A DNA stretch of 64,000 nucleotides from Lichenicola sp964247755 (GTDB lineage Bacteria > Pseudomonadota > Alphaproteobacteria > Acetobacterales > Acetobacteraceae), in the NCBI GenBank assembly GCA_964247755.1, contig CAXTVX010000012.1, forward strand, positions 1 through 64,000, given 5' to 3'. Shown in pieces: positions 8,046 through 17,323 of the stretch (position 1 is the first letter of the stretch; each line of letters begins with the position of its first letter). The notes below the pieces were generated by a model. That model was not told the origin of the DNA. It saw only the letters and a list, made by a program, of their open reading frames with translations, and made no database searches. Position numbers and translations under genes: made by a program.

Positions 8046-9035
8046 ATGACCGGACGCACACGGACCGAGCGCCTGGATCCGGGCCGGGACGGGATCGTCC
8101 ACGCCGCAGCCCTGTTGTCCGCCGGCCGCCTGGTCGCGTTCGGCACCGAGACCGTCTACGGCCTGGGTGCGGATGCCACGGATCCGGATGCGGTGGCGGC
8201 GATCTTCGCGGCCAAGAACCGGCCCCGCTTCAACCCGCTGATCGTCCACCTGCCGGATGCGGACGCAGCGTTCCGTCAGGCGGCACCGACCGCGCTGGCC
8301 TGGCGACTGGCGGCGTTCTGGCCGGGTCCCCTCACCCTGGTGCTGCCACGCGCTGCAAGTTGCACCGTGTGCGCGGTTGCCGCGGCCGGCCTGCCAACCC
8401 TGGCGGTCCGGGTACCAGCGGGGCCGGTGGCGGGGGCGCTGCTTCGCGCGGTCGGCCGGCCTGTCGCGGCGCCGTCCGCCAACCCGTCCGGCCGGGTCAG
8501 CCCGAGCACGGCGGAGCACGTGCTGGCTGGGCTCGACGGACGGATCGACGCGGTGCTGGATTCCGGACCGTGCAGCGTCGGACTGGAGTCGACGGTGCTC
8601 GACCTGAGCGAACCGCAGCCGCGGCTGCTCCGGCCCGGAGGGGTGCCGGTCGAGGCGCTGGAGGAGGCGATCGGGCCGGTGCTGCGCGAGGCGGGCGACG
8701 CATCGGCGCCGGCGGCACCGGGGCAGCTCGCCTCGCACTACGCGCCGTCGCTGCCGCTGCGCCTCGACGCCGCCGAGGTGGGCGGTCACGAGGCGCTGCT
8801 GGCGTTCGGACGGCCGCCTTCCGGCGCCGGCATGGTGTGGAACCTGAGCGAGGACGGCGATCTCGACGAGGCGGCGGCACGGCTGTTCGCCGGCCTGCGC
8901 GACCTCGACGCGGCCGCCAGTCGCGAAGGCCTGTCCGGGATCGCGGCGATGACCATCCCCGGTCACGGCCTCGGGCTGGCGATCCGCGACCGGCTCCGGC
9001 GCGCCGCGGCACCGCGTCCGGGAAGGGCGTCATGA
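8046..9035 (+). CDS. L-threonylcarbamoyladenylate synthase (Sua5 type)
   Basis: Makes threonylcarbamoyl-AMP from threonine, bicarbonate and ATP, the first step of the t6A37 modification of ANN-decoding tRNAs. The YrdC/TsaC domain occupies about residues 15-205 with GTETVYGLGADATD, KNRPRFNPLIVHL, and the late PSANPSGRVSPSTAEHV. After this comes a linker with QLASHYAPSLPLRL and a C-terminal Sua5 domain. At 329 residues it is therefore the long Sua5 form rather than the short TsaC. Its stop overlaps the next gene's ATG (ATGA at 9032), so the two are coupled. Confidence 0.93.
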   Translation: MTGRTRTERLDPGRDGIVHAAALLSAGRLVAFGTETVYGLGADATDPDAVAAIFAAKNRPRFNPLIVHLPDADAAFRQAAPTALAWRLAAFWPGPLTLVLPRAASCTVCAVAAAGLPTLAVRVPAGPVAGALLRAVGRPVAAPSANPSGRVSPSTAEHVLAGLDGRIDAVLDSGPCSVGLESTVLDLSEPQPRLLRPGGVPVEALEEAIGPVLREAGDASAPAAPGQLASHYAPSLPLRLDAAEVGGHEALLAFGRPPSGAGMVWNLSEDGDLDEAAARLFAGLRDLDAAASREGLSGIAAMTIPGHGLGLAIRDRLRRAAAPRPGRAS

Positions 9036-9589
9036 GGGAGCAGCTCGATCCGAAGGAGCTGAAGACGCTGTCCGACATCCTGGCCCTGGTGCTGGAGGAC
9101 CAGCCGGGCCAGGCGGCCAGCGCGCTGGAGGCGGTGCGGGCGCGGGCTCGGCGCAACGGCGTCACCGGGGGGGCGCTGAAGAACCTGTTCGTGGCGATCG
9201 CGCCGAACCCGCCGGCCAGGGCGGCGCCGCGTCCGCGTGCGCCGCGCGGCGCGGCCGGGGCCGCTGCCGGTGCGACTCCGGCAGGTGCCACCGAGCTGCA
9301 GGCGTCGCGGGCGCGGATTTCGCATCTCAGTGCCGAGGTCAGCCGGCTCGACCTCGACCTGCGCGGCGCCCATGCCAGGGTGGAGGCGCTGCGCTCGGAG
9401 CTGCACCTGACCCGGCAGGCGCGTGCCGAGGCGCAGCAGGCGCTGCACGCCACCCAGCACGCGGCGCCGCGCCGGATCATGCTGCTGGTCACCGCGCTGT
9501 GCGGCCTGCTGATCGGCATCGCCGGAACCAGTGCGGTCATGAGCTTCATGCGCACGGAAGCCATGGATAATCCGCACTACCTGCAGTGA
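9032..9589 (+). CDS. Unrecognised coiled-coil protein with a C-terminal membrane anchor
   Basis: 185 residues, not recognised. The layout is clear: a helical N-terminal part (1-57), an Ala/Pro-rich linker (58-86), a charged heptad-like coiled-coil stretch (87-143, with regularly spaced Leu), one strong membrane segment (149-170, IMLLVTALCGLLIGIAGTSA) and a short polar tail. No signal peptide is seen, so it is probably tail-anchored with the bulk in the cytoplasm. It starts inside the sua5 stop codon, which implies translational coupling. Function unknown; the coupling does not by itself prove a role in tRNA modification. Confidence 0.75.
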   Translation: MREQLDPKELKTLSDILALVLEDQPGQAASALEAVRARARRNGVTGGALKNLFVAIAPNPPARAAPRPRAPRGAAGAAAGATPAGATELQASRARISHLSAEVSRLDLDLRGAHARVEALRSELHLTRQARAEAQQALHATQHAAPRRIMLLVTALCGLLIGIAGTSAVMSFMRTEAMDNPHYLQ

Positions 9590-9614
9590 GGGCGGCCGCG
9601 CTAGACCGGGCGGC

Positions 9615-11054
9615 ATGCGCGAACCCTTCCAGACCGCCCGGCTGATCCGGGTGCTCGGCGACCTGCTCGGGCCGGCCGGGCTGCTGACGGATCCCGCCGA
9701 CACCGAGCCGTACTGCAGCGACTGGCGCGGGCTGTATCACGGCCGCACCCCGGCGGTGCTTCGGCCGGCCGACACCGCGACCCTGGCCGCCTGCGTCCGC
9801 GCCTGCGCCGAGGGCGGGGCGCGGCTGGTGCCGATGGGCGGCAACACCAGCATGGTCGGGGGCGCCTCGGTGTCGGAGGCCGGCGACGAGCTGGTGCTGA
9901 GCCTGGCCCGGATGAACCGGATCCGGGCGATCGATCCGGTCGACATGACCATGACGGTGGAAGCGGGCGTGGTGCTGCAGCGGGCGCAGGAGGCGGCGCG
10001 CGGGGCCGGCTGCCTGCTGCCGCTGTCGATCAGCTCGGAAGGGTCAGCGCAGATCGGGGGCGTGCTGGCGACCAACGCCGGCGGCAACACCACGGTGCGC
10101 TACGGCAACGCGCGCGAGCTGGTGCTGGGGATCGAGGCGGTGCTGCCGGATGGCAGCGTGTTCTCGGGGCTGCGGCGGCTGCGCAAGGACAATACCGGCT
10201 ACGCGCTGCGACAGCTGCTGGTGGGCTCCGAGGGGACGCTCGGCATCATCACCGCGGCGGTGCTGCAGCTGCATCCGCGGCCGAGGCAGGTCGAGGCGGC
10301 GCTGTGCGGGGTGGCGAGCCCGGAGGCGGCGCTGGCGCTGTTCACCGCGTTCCGGAGCGCGGATCCGACCGCGGTGCAGGCGTTCGAGTACATGTCGGGC
10401 ACCGGCATGGCGCTGGTGAACGCCCTGATCCCCGGTGCGGTGCTGCCGCTGGGGGAGCCGGCGCCGCACTACGTGCTGGTCGAGCTCGCCACCGCGCGCA
10501 ACGACGGGACGCTGCGGGCGCTGCTGGAGGAGGTGCTGGCGGCCGCGCTGGAGGCGGGCGAGGTGCTGGACGCGGTAGTTGCCGAGACCGAGACGCAGCG
10601 GCTGGCGATCTGGCGGCTGCGCGAGGAGCATGCGGAAGCGCAGAAGCGGGCCGGCGGCAACGTCAAGAACGACGTGTCGGTGCCGGTGTCGCGGGTGCCG
10701 GCGTTGATCGCGCGGGCGGGGGCTGCCTGCCAGGCGCTGATCCCGGGCATACGGGTGGCGCCGTTCGGGCATCTTGGCGACGGCAACATCCACTTCAACT
10801 TGGTGCAGCCGGAGGGGGCCGATGCGGCCGCGTTCATGGCGCGGGACCGCGAGATCATGGACGCGGTGTGCGCGGTGGTGCGGGATCTGGAAGGCAGCTT
10901 CTCGGCCGAGCACGGGGTGGGACGGCTCAAGCCGTACATGATGCCGGACTGGCGCGGCGGCGCCGAGCTGGACACCATGCGGCGGATCAAACGGGCGATC
11001 GATCCGAAGGGGACGATGAACCCGGGGAAGATCTTTCCCGGACCGGTGGGCTGA
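9615..11054 (+). CDS. FAD-binding oxidoreductase of the VAO/D-lactate dehydrogenase family
   Basis: Cytoplasmic flavoprotein that oxidises a 2-hydroxy acid. The N-terminal FAD-binding PCMH domain has PMGGNTSMVGGASVSE, SEGSAQIGGVLATNAGG and VGSEGTLGIITAAVLQLHPR. The C-terminal FAD-oxidase domain has APFGHLGDGNIHFNLVQPE and SAEHGVGRLKPYMM. The pattern fits the GlcD / D-2-hydroxyglutarate dehydrogenase / D-lactate dehydrogenase group; the true substrate cannot be settled by reading. 479 residues, complete. It follows the coiled-coil gene by 25 bases on the same strand and converges on the TetR gene. Confidence 0.88.
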   Translation: MREPFQTARLIRVLGDLLGPAGLLTDPADTEPYCSDWRGLYHGRTPAVLRPADTATLAACVRACAEGGARLVPMGGNTSMVGGASVSEAGDELVLSLARMNRIRAIDPVDMTMTVEAGVVLQRAQEAARGAGCLLPLSISSEGSAQIGGVLATNAGGNTTVRYGNARELVLGIEAVLPDGSVFSGLRRLRKDNTGYALRQLLVGSEGTLGIITAAVLQLHPRPRQVEAALCGVASPEAALALFTAFRSADPTAVQAFEYMSGTGMALVNALIPGAVLPLGEPAPHYVLVELATARNDGTLRALLEEVLAAALEAGEVLDAVVAETETQRLAIWRLREEHAEAQKRAGGNVKNDVSVPVSRVPALIARAGAACQALIPGIRVAPFGHLGDGNIHFNLVQPEGADAAAFMARDREIMDAVCAVVRDLEGSFSAEHGVGRLKPYMMPDWRGGAELDTMRRIKRAIDPKGTMNPGKIFPGPVG

Positions 11055-11058
11055 CGGC

Positions 11059-11643
11059 TCAGCCGGCCGGCCAGGCGCGGAGCGCGGTGCGGATCACGCC
11101 GTGCAGCGCGTCGCGGCCGGCGCCGGATGCGGCCTGCACCGCCATGCCCTGCACCACGGTCATCACGTAGCGGGCGAGGTCGGCGGGGTCGGCGTCGGCG
11201 GACAGGTCGCCTTCCTGCTGCGCGCGTTGCAGGCGTTGCTGCAGCACCGCCGCCTGCCCGGCCCGCCTCTCGATCAGCTCGCGACGGATGTGCTCGGCGC
11301 CGTCGGAGCAGACCAGCGCGCCGTTAGTCTCCAGGCAGCCCGGCGGATGGGCGCAGTCGGTCGCCACGTCGGCGAAGCCGAACAGCAGCCGCTCCACCGT
11401 CTGCCGCGCCGTCGGCTCCGCCAGTGCGGCGTCCATGAACGCCATGCAGGTCGACTGGTAGCTGTCGAGGGCCTTGCGGAACAGCTCCTCCTTGTTGCCG
11501 AATGTGGCATACAGGCTGGGCTTGGCGATCCCCATCGCGTCCGTCAGGTCGGTCATCGAAGTACCTTCGAAGCCCTTGCGCCAGAACAGGTGCAGCGCCT
11601 TGCCCAGCGCCTCGTCGATGTCGAACTCGCGTGGCCGCCCCAT
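11059..11643 (-). CDS. TetR/AcrR family transcriptional regulator
   Basis: 194-residue repressor-type protein. The N-terminal helix-turn-helix spans about residues 9-50 (KALHLFWRKGFEGTSMTDL, then GIAKPSLYATFGNKEELFR). The rest is an all-helical ligand-binding domain with the TetR_C-like stretch GCLETNGALVCSD. It is divergent from an RND efflux adaptor and pump, with a palindrome in the shared 141-base gap, so it most likely represses that operon and perhaps itself. Inducer unknown. Confidence 0.9.
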   Translation of the reverse strand: MGRPREFDIDEALGKALHLFWRKGFEGTSMTDLTDAMGIAKPSLYATFGNKEELFRKALDSYQSTCMAFMDAALAEPTARQTVERLLFGFADVATDCAHPPGCLETNGALVCSDGAEHIRRELIERRAGQAAVLQQRLQRAQQEGDLSADADPADLARYVMTVVQGMAVQAASGAGRDALHGVIRTALRAWPAG

Positions 11644-11698
11644 GGTGCATGATTCTCCGGACCCGTCAGGCGCGACCGGCTTCCGACTGATAGAACGC

Positions 11699-11760
11699 TT
11701 GACAGACGCCGTCCAGGAAATCTACCTATCGGTATATTACTTTCCGGTACAATACGGGAG
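11699..11760. promoter_or_regulatory. Divergent promoter region with a TetR-type operator
   Basis: The gap between the tetR and efflux genes is noticeably AT-richer than its surroundings. On the plus strand a perfect TTGACA (11699-11704) is followed, after an 18-base spacer, by TACCTA (11723-11728), which lies inside the dyad TACC-TATC-GGTA (11723-11734). A TACAAT hexamer occurs at 11748-11753. On the minus strand TTGTAC (11752-11747) could serve tetR. A repressor on the dyad would cover the efflux -10. Confidence 0.6.
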
Positions 11761-11784
11761 CCTCCGGTTTCGGAGGGATTGCCA

Positions 11785-13038
11785 ATGGACGACACCGATA
11801 CCCGGACCCGCCGCTCGGTCGAGGACGAGACCTGGGATCGGCCCCGGACGGCCGCGGAAGCCCGCTCGTCGCGGCGGATGCAGCTGTCGGGCGCGGCAGT
11901 GCTGGGCGTGCTTGCGGTCGGCGCGGTGCTGACGCTGCGGCACGGCGGCGCCGGCCACGCCGCGAGGCCGATGATGCCGCCGCCGGTGGTCACCGTCAGC
12001 ACGCCGCTGGTGCGCAGCATCACGCCGTTCACCAGCTTCCTGGGGCAGTTCTCGGCGGTGGACCAAGTCGACCTGCATGCGCAGGTCGGCGGCATCCTGA
12101 CCGAGATCCACTTCACCGACGGGCAGATCGTGCACAAGGGCGACCTGCTGTTCGTGATCGACCCGCGCCCGTACCAGATCAAGCTGGCGCAGGCGGTGGC
12201 GCAGTATCGCGCCGCGACCGCGCAGCTGACGCTGGCCGGCAGCGAGCTGTGGCGGGCACAGCAGCTCAAGAGCACCGACTTCGGTACCGCGCAGGAGGTC
12301 GACCAGCGCAGTGCCACCCAACTCGGCGACCAGGCGACGCTCGACCAGGCGAAGGCGGCGATCCAGGATGCGCAGCTGGACCTCGAGTATTCCCACGTGG
12401 TCGCCCCGTTCACCGGGCGGATCAGCTCGCACCGCGTGTCGGTCGGCAGCCTGGTCAGCGGCAGCCGCGGCGGCACCGGCACCAACACCTTGCTCACCAC
12501 CATCGTCTCGCTCGACCCGATCCACGTCGATTTCGACATGAGCGAGGCGGACTACCTCGCCTACCAGCGCTTCCAGCAGGGGGCGGGCGGCCAGGCACCG
12601 GACCGCACCGTGCAGGTCAGCCTGGGCGACGAGGCCCATGCGGCACGGACCGGGACGCTGGACTTCCTCGACAACGCGGTGGACCGCGGCAGCGGCACCA
12701 TCCACGCGCGCGCCACGGTGGCGAACCCGTCGCTGTTCCTGGCACCCGGGGAGTTCGCACGGCTGCGCCTGCCGATCACCGGGCAGGAAACGGTGATGCT
12801 GGTGCCCGCCGCCGCGGTGATGCTGGACCAGTCGCAGCAGCTTGTGCTGACGGTGGCGCCGGACGGCACCGTGGTGCCCAAAGCGGTGCAGACCGGGGGG
12901 CTGGAGCACGGGCTCCGCATCGTCCGCTCGGGCCTCAAGCCCACTGACCGCGTCATCGTCGACGGGCTGATGCGCGCCATGCCCGGCACCAAGGTCAACC
13001 CGACCGCCGGCCATATCCAGCTCGCCGCCGACGACTAG
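11785..13038 (+). CDS. RND efflux periplasmic adaptor subunit (membrane fusion protein)
   Basis: Periplasmic adaptor that bridges an RND pump and an outer-membrane channel. 417 residues: a charged N-terminus, one membrane segment (about 34-51), no lipobox cysteine, then the barrel-sandwich half DLHAQVGGILTEIHFTDGQ, a helical hairpin, the second half LDLEYSHVVAPFTGRISSH, and a beta-barrel/proximal domain. The ATG at 11785 is chosen over a TTG at 11779 because GGAGG lies 7 bases before it. The pump gene follows after 115 bases. Probably repressed by the divergent TetR protein. No outer-membrane factor gene follows the pump. Confidence 0.93.
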   Translation: MDDTDTRTRRSVEDETWDRPRTAAEARSSRRMQLSGAAVLGVLAVGAVLTLRHGGAGHAARPMMPPPVVTVSTPLVRSITPFTSFLGQFSAVDQVDLHAQVGGILTEIHFTDGQIVHKGDLLFVIDPRPYQIKLAQAVAQYRAATAQLTLAGSELWRAQQLKSTDFGTAQEVDQRSATQLGDQATLDQAKAAIQDAQLDLEYSHVVAPFTGRISSHRVSVGSLVSGSRGGTGTNTLLTTIVSLDPIHVDFDMSEADYLAYQRFQQGAGGQAPDRTVQVSLGDEAHAARTGTLDFLDNAVDRGSGTIHARATVANPSLFLAPGEFARLRLPITGQETVMLVPAAAVMLDQSQQLVLTVAPDGTVVPKAVQTGGLEHGLRIVRSGLKPTDRVIVDGLMRAMPGTKVNPTAGHIQLAADD

Positions 13039-13153
13039 GACGGCATCAGGCCAGGCCGGGCGGCTTCGCGCCGCCTGCCCGGCAAGGCTGCCCGTTTCCG
13101 AACAAGACGGAGCATGATCGTTCGATCACGCTCTGGGCCAAGGAGCCCGCATC

Positions 13154-16100
13154 ATGCGCCTGTCGCACGTGTTCATCGACCGCCCGATCCTGGCGACGGT
13201 GCTGAGCGTCTTCATCACCCTGATCGGGCTAGGCGCGCTGTTCACCCTGCCGATCGCGCAGTATCCCGAGATCGCGCCGCCGACGATCCAGATCACCACC
13301 ACCTATCCCGGTGCCTCCGCCTCGGTGGTCGCCGACACGGTGGCGACGCCGCTCGAGCAGCAGATCAACGGCGTGCAGGACATGCTCTACCTGAGCAGCC
13401 AGGCGACCGGCGACGGCAAGCTCACCATCACCGTCACCTTCAAGCTCGGCACCGACCTCGACACCGCCGAGGTGCTGACGCAGAACCGCGTGTCGATCGC
13501 GCTGCCGCGCCTGCCACAGGACGTGCAGCGGCAGGGCGTCACGGTGCAGAAGGCGACGCCGAACATCCTGCTGGTCGTGCACATGATCTCGCCGGACGGA
13601 TCGCGCGACCAGCTCTACGTTTCGAACTACGCCACGCTGCACGTCAAGGACGCGCTGTCGCGGCTGAACGGCGTCGGCAACGTGCAGGCGTTCGGCAACC
13701 GCGACTACGCGATGCGGATCTGGCTCGATCCCGACAGGATCGCTGCCTACGGCATGACCGGCGACGACGTGGTGAACGCCCTGCGCGCGCAGAACGTGCA
13801 GGTGTCGGCCGGCATCCTGAACCAGCCGCCGCTGCCGTCGCACGAGGCGTTCCAGCTCAACGTGCAGACGCTGGGACGGCTGGAAACGCCGGAGCAGTTC
13901 GCCGACGTGATCATCAAGACCGATCCCGACGGCCACGTCACCCGCGTGCGCGACGTCGCGCGCACCGAGATCGGCGGCCAGGACTACGGCTCGATGGGCT
14001 ACCTCGACCGGCTCAACGCGGTGCCGCTGCTGATCTTTGCGCAGCCAGGCTCCAACGCGCTGGCCACCGAGAAGAGCGTGCGCCAGACCATGCAGGCGCT
14101 GTCGAAGGATTTCCCGCCCGGCATCGGCTACGACATCATCTACGACCCGACCGAGTTCATCTCCCAGTCGGTGCACGAGGTGGTCAAGACCATCCTGGTG
14201 GCGATCCTGCTGGTGGTCGCGGTGGTGATCGTGTTCCTGCAGACGTGGCGCGCGTCGGTGATCCCGGTGATCGCGATCCCGGTGTCGCTGATCGGCGCGT
14301 TCAGCATCCTGGCCTCGCTCGGCTTCTCGCTGAACAACCTGTCGCTGTTCGGGCTGGTGCTGGCGGTCGGCATCGTGGTCGACGACGCGATCGTGGTGGT
14401 GGAGAACGTGGAGCGCAACATCGCCGCCGGGCTCAGCCCGAAAGCGGCGGCGCACCGCACCATGGACGAGGTCGGCGGGGCGCTGATCGCGATCGCGCTG
14501 ACGCTGTGCGCGGTGTTCGTGCCGACCGCGTTCATCTCCGGCATCTCTGGGCAGTTCTTCCGGCAGTTTGCGGTGACCATCGCCGCGTCCACGCTGATCT
14601 CGTGCCTGGTGTCGCTGACGCTCAGCCCGGCGCTGTGCGCGCTGCTGTTCCGTCCGCACACCGCCCATGCGGCAGCGGGATCGCGGCGGCCAAGCCTGCC
14701 GATGCGGGTCCTGGGCGGCTTCTTCGCCCTGTTCAACCGCGGCTTCGATTGGCTGTCCGGCGCCTATGGCCGCACCACCACGGTGCTGGTGCGCTCGCTC
14801 GGGCTGGTGCTGCTGGTGTATGCCGCCCTGATCGCGCTCACCGGCTACCAGTTCTCGCGCACCCCCACCGGCTTCATCCCGGAGCAGGACCAGGGCTACT
14901 CGATCGTGCTGCTGCAGTTGCCGCCGGGCGCCTCGCTCGACCGCACCGACCAGGTGCTGAGGCAGGCGGTGACGATCATCATGCAGACGCCGGGGGTGGC
15001 GCATGCGGTGCCGTTCACCGGGCTGGACGCCACCACCTTCAGCGACGCGTCGAACTCGGCGACCATCTTCGCCAAGTATGACCCGTTCGAGAGCCGCGTG
15101 GCCAAGGGCCAGGGCGGCGACGTGATCCTGAACGACCTGCGGCGCCGGCTGTCGGCGATCCAGGGCGCGTTCGTGCTGGCGATCGCGCCGCCGCCGGTGC
15201 AGGGCATCGGCAGCGCCGGCGGCTTCAAGATGATGGTGCAGGACCGCTCCGGGCACGGCTCCGACGCGCTCGCGGCGGCCGCCAACGCGCTGACCGCGGC
15301 CGCCAACCGGCAGCCGGAGTTCGCGGGCGTGTTCACCCTGTTCAACACCCGCACGCCGTCGGTGTTCACCGACATCGACCGCGAGAAGGCGGAAAAGGTC
15401 GGGCTCAACCCGGCCGACGTGTTCGACACCCTGCAGGTGTATCTCGGCTCGGCATACATCAACGACTTCAACTATCTCGGCCGCACCTACGAGGTTGTGG
15501 CGCAGGCGGACGGCCAGTACCGCCGCAACACCGACGACATCGCCCAGCTCAAGACGCGTAACGCCGGCGGCCAGATGGTGCCGATCGGCACCGTCGCCCG
15601 CTTCCGCGACATCACCGTGCCGTACCGGGTGCCGCGCTACGACCTGTTCCCGGCGGCCGAGGTGATGGGGGCGGCCGCCCCCGGCGTCGCCACCGGCACG
15701 GCGCTCGCCACCATGGAGCGGCTGGCGCGCAGCACCCTGCCCAAGGGCTTCGGCTTCGAGTGGACCGAGCTCGCGTTCCAGCAGCAGCAGGCCGGCGTGC
15801 CGACGCTGCTGGTGTTCGGCGCCTCCGCGCTGTTCGTGTTCCTGGTGCTGGCGGCGCAGTACGAGAGCTGGCGCCTGCCGCTGGCGGTGGTGCTGATCGT
15901 GCCGATGTGCCTGCTGGCCGCGGTCACCGGGCTGCTGTCCCGCGGCATGTCGATCGACATCCTGGCGCAGATCGGCTTCGTGGTGCTGGTGGGCCTGGCG
16001 GCGAAGAACGCGATCCTGATCGTGGAATTCGCGCAGCAGGCGGAAACGCAGACCGGCGTCAGCCCGGCGCGTGCTGCGGTCCATGCCGCGCGCACCCGGC

Positions 16101-16327
16101 TGCGTCCGATCCTGATGACCTCGTTCGCCTTCATCCTCGGCGTGGCGCCGCTAGCGGTCGCCACCGGCGCCGGGGCGGAGATGCGGCAGTCGCTGGGCAC
16201 CGCGGTGTTCTGCGGCATGCTCGGCGTGACCGGGTTCGGGCTGCTGTTCACGCCGGCGTTCTACACCGTGGTGCGGAGCTTCGGCCGCCGGCGGGTGGCG
16301 CGGCGGGTGCCGCATCCGGCGGAGTAG
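13154..16327 (+). CDS. RND multidrug efflux pump, HAE1 (AcrB/MexB) type
   Basis: Inner-membrane, proton-driven drug exporter of 1057 residues. It begins with the usual FIDRPILATVLSVFITLIG membrane segment. The proton-relay residues are present: Asp410-Asp411 in VGIVVDDAIVVVENVERN and Lys951 in VGLAAKNAILIVEFAQQ. Two large periplasmic loops carry porter and docking domains (TGFIPEQDQGYSIVLLQLPP opens the second). The ending PAFYTVVRSFGRR is typical. The gene is in operon with the adaptor upstream. No OprM/TolC-type gene is present, so it presumably uses a channel encoded elsewhere. Confidence 0.95.
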   Translation: MRLSHVFIDRPILATVLSVFITLIGLGALFTLPIAQYPEIAPPTIQITTTYPGASASVVADTVATPLEQQINGVQDMLYLSSQATGDGKLTITVTFKLGTDLDTAEVLTQNRVSIALPRLPQDVQRQGVTVQKATPNILLVVHMISPDGSRDQLYVSNYATLHVKDALSRLNGVGNVQAFGNRDYAMRIWLDPDRIAAYGMTGDDVVNALRAQNVQVSAGILNQPPLPSHEAFQLNVQTLGRLETPEQFADVIIKTDPDGHVTRVRDVARTEIGGQDYGSMGYLDRLNAVPLLIFAQPGSNALATEKSVRQTMQALSKDFPPGIGYDIIYDPTEFISQSVHEVVKTILVAILLVVAVVIVFLQTWRASVIPVIAIPVSLIGAFSILASLGFSLNNLSLFGLVLAVGIVVDDAIVVVENVERNIAAGLSPKAAAHRTMDEVGGALIAIALTLCAVFVPTAFISGISGQFFRQFAVTIAASTLISCLVSLTLSPALCALLFRPHTAHAAAGSRRPSLPMRVLGGFFALFNRGFDWLSGAYGRTTTVLVRSLGLVLLVYAALIALTGYQFSRTPTGFIPEQDQGYSIVLLQLPPGASLDRTDQVLRQAVTIIMQTPGVAHAVPFTGLDATTFSDASNSATIFAKYDPFESRVAKGQGGDVILNDLRRRLSAIQGAFVLAIAPPPVQGIGSAGGFKMMVQDRSGHGSDALAAAANALTAAANRQPEFAGVFTLFNTRTPSVFTDIDREKAEKVGLNPADVFDTLQVYLGSAYINDFNYLGRTYEVVAQADGQYRRNTDDIAQLKTRNAGGQMVPIGTVARFRDITVPYRVPRYDLFPAAEVMGAAAPGVATGTALATMERLARSTLPKGFGFEWTELAFQQQQAGVPTLLVFGASALFVFLVLAAQYESWRLPLAVVLIVPMCLLAAVTGLLSRGMSIDILAQIGFVVLVGLAAKNAILIVEFAQQAETQTGVSPARAAVHAARTRLRPILMTSFAFILGVAPLAVATGAGAEMRQSLGTAVFCGMLGVTGFGLLFTPAFYTVVRSFGRRRVARRVPHPAE

Positions 16328-16444
16328 CCCGCGGATATCGTGTCGGGGGGCAAGCGGGGTGGGCGGTCATCGCCTGTGCCGCGCCCGGCACGACCGATCC
16401 GGCCGTCGGGCCGGCCGGCCGGGGTGGATGGCGCAGGCTGCTCT

Positions 16445-17323
16445 TCAAGCGGCCACGGCCGGCTTCAACTCCTGTTCTGCCCATTGGCGAAAGCTGGTCG
16501 GCCCGATGATGGCGGTGGCGCGCGACGCCATGTTGTCCATGCCCTCCTCTTTCGCGCGCAGCATGTCGACGAAGCCCTGCGCGAAGGCGTCGGTCAGCCC
16601 CCGGGCCATCGCCGCCTCCTTGTAGGCCTCGTACGACTGGTGCTCGTAGCGGACCTCGCGTCCGATGACCTCCGAGATGATCGCTGCCAACTCGCCATAG
16701 GAAAGCTCCTCGGGACCGAGGACCGGCACGTCTTCCCATCCCGACCAGGAGCGGCCGAGCAGCAGTCCGGCAGCGACGGCGCCGGTGTCGCGCGTGGCGG
16801 TGTGCGGCAGCTTCTTGTCGGGATCGATCGGGCCGGACATCCTGCCCTGACGGATGGCGGCGGCCTGCCGCAACGCGTTGTCCATGAAGGCCGGCAAGGC
16901 GAGGCCACGAACGGCGGCGCCCGTGTCGCGTAACAGGTCGACCATCCGGATCGATCCGGTGGCGTTGCCGGCCCGATCCTGCCACGGGGTGCCGCGGCCA
17001 AGCGTGGTCGCCGTGACGACATGGGGGACGCCGTGCCGGCGCATCGCGGCGGCACCCGGACAGGCGAAATTGACCGTGGCGGCGGCGGGAGTCGACGAGG
17101 GCACAGGCGGGCACAGCCAGAACACGGCGTCGGCGCCCCGGAACGCCTGGTCGACCACGGCGGCGTCGCCGTGCGACCCTTGCACGACCTCCACCCGATC
17201 GCGCACCGCCTGTGGCAGCCTACCCGGATCGCGCACGATTAGGCGCAGCATCTCGCCGGCATCGAGCAGATGCTGGACCACGTGTCGACCGATGTTGCCG
17301 GTTGGGGTGGTGACGACGATCAT
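16445..17323 (-). CDS. NmrA-like NAD(P)-binding protein
   Basis: 292-residue atypical short-chain dehydrogenase/NmrA family protein. The N-terminal Rossmann motif is VTTPTGNIGRHVVQHLLDAG, followed by DAVFWLCPPVP and the C-terminal YGELAAIISEVIGREVRYEH, a stretch typical of NmrA-like and QOR2-like proteins. Such proteins act as redox sensors or NAD(P)H-dependent reductases. The ATG at 17321-17323 was chosen because GGAG lies 6 bases upstream and the Rossmann strand follows at once; the open frame continues to 17647 but without family sequence. Its 3' end converges on the RND operon, and it is divergent from the MOSC gene. Confidence 0.85.
   Translation of the reverse strand: MIVVTTPTGNIGRHVVQHLLDAGEMLRLIVRDPGRLPQAVRDRVEVVQGSHGDAAVVDQAFRGADAVFWLCPPVPSSTPAAATVNFACPGAAAMRRHGVPHVVTATTLGRGTPWQDRAGNATGSIRMVDLLRDTGAAVRGLALPAFMDNALRQAAAIRQGRMSGPIDPDKKLPHTATRDTGAVAAGLLLGRSWSGWEDVPVLGPEELSYGELAAIISEVIGREVRYEHQSYEAYKEAAMARGLTDAFAQGFVDMLRAKEEGMDNMASRATAIIGPTSFRQWAEQELKPAVAA

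Noticed and set aside
13229..16084. 951-codon open frame on the minus strand
   Set aside because: It is exactly antisense to the RND pump gene, is rich in His, Arg and Gln, and has no protein-like motifs. Long antisense frames are expected at this GC content.
16380..16430. GC-rich CCGGCCG/CGGCCGG repeats after the RND gene
   Set aside because: Could fold, but has no T tract on either strand; not enough to call a terminator.
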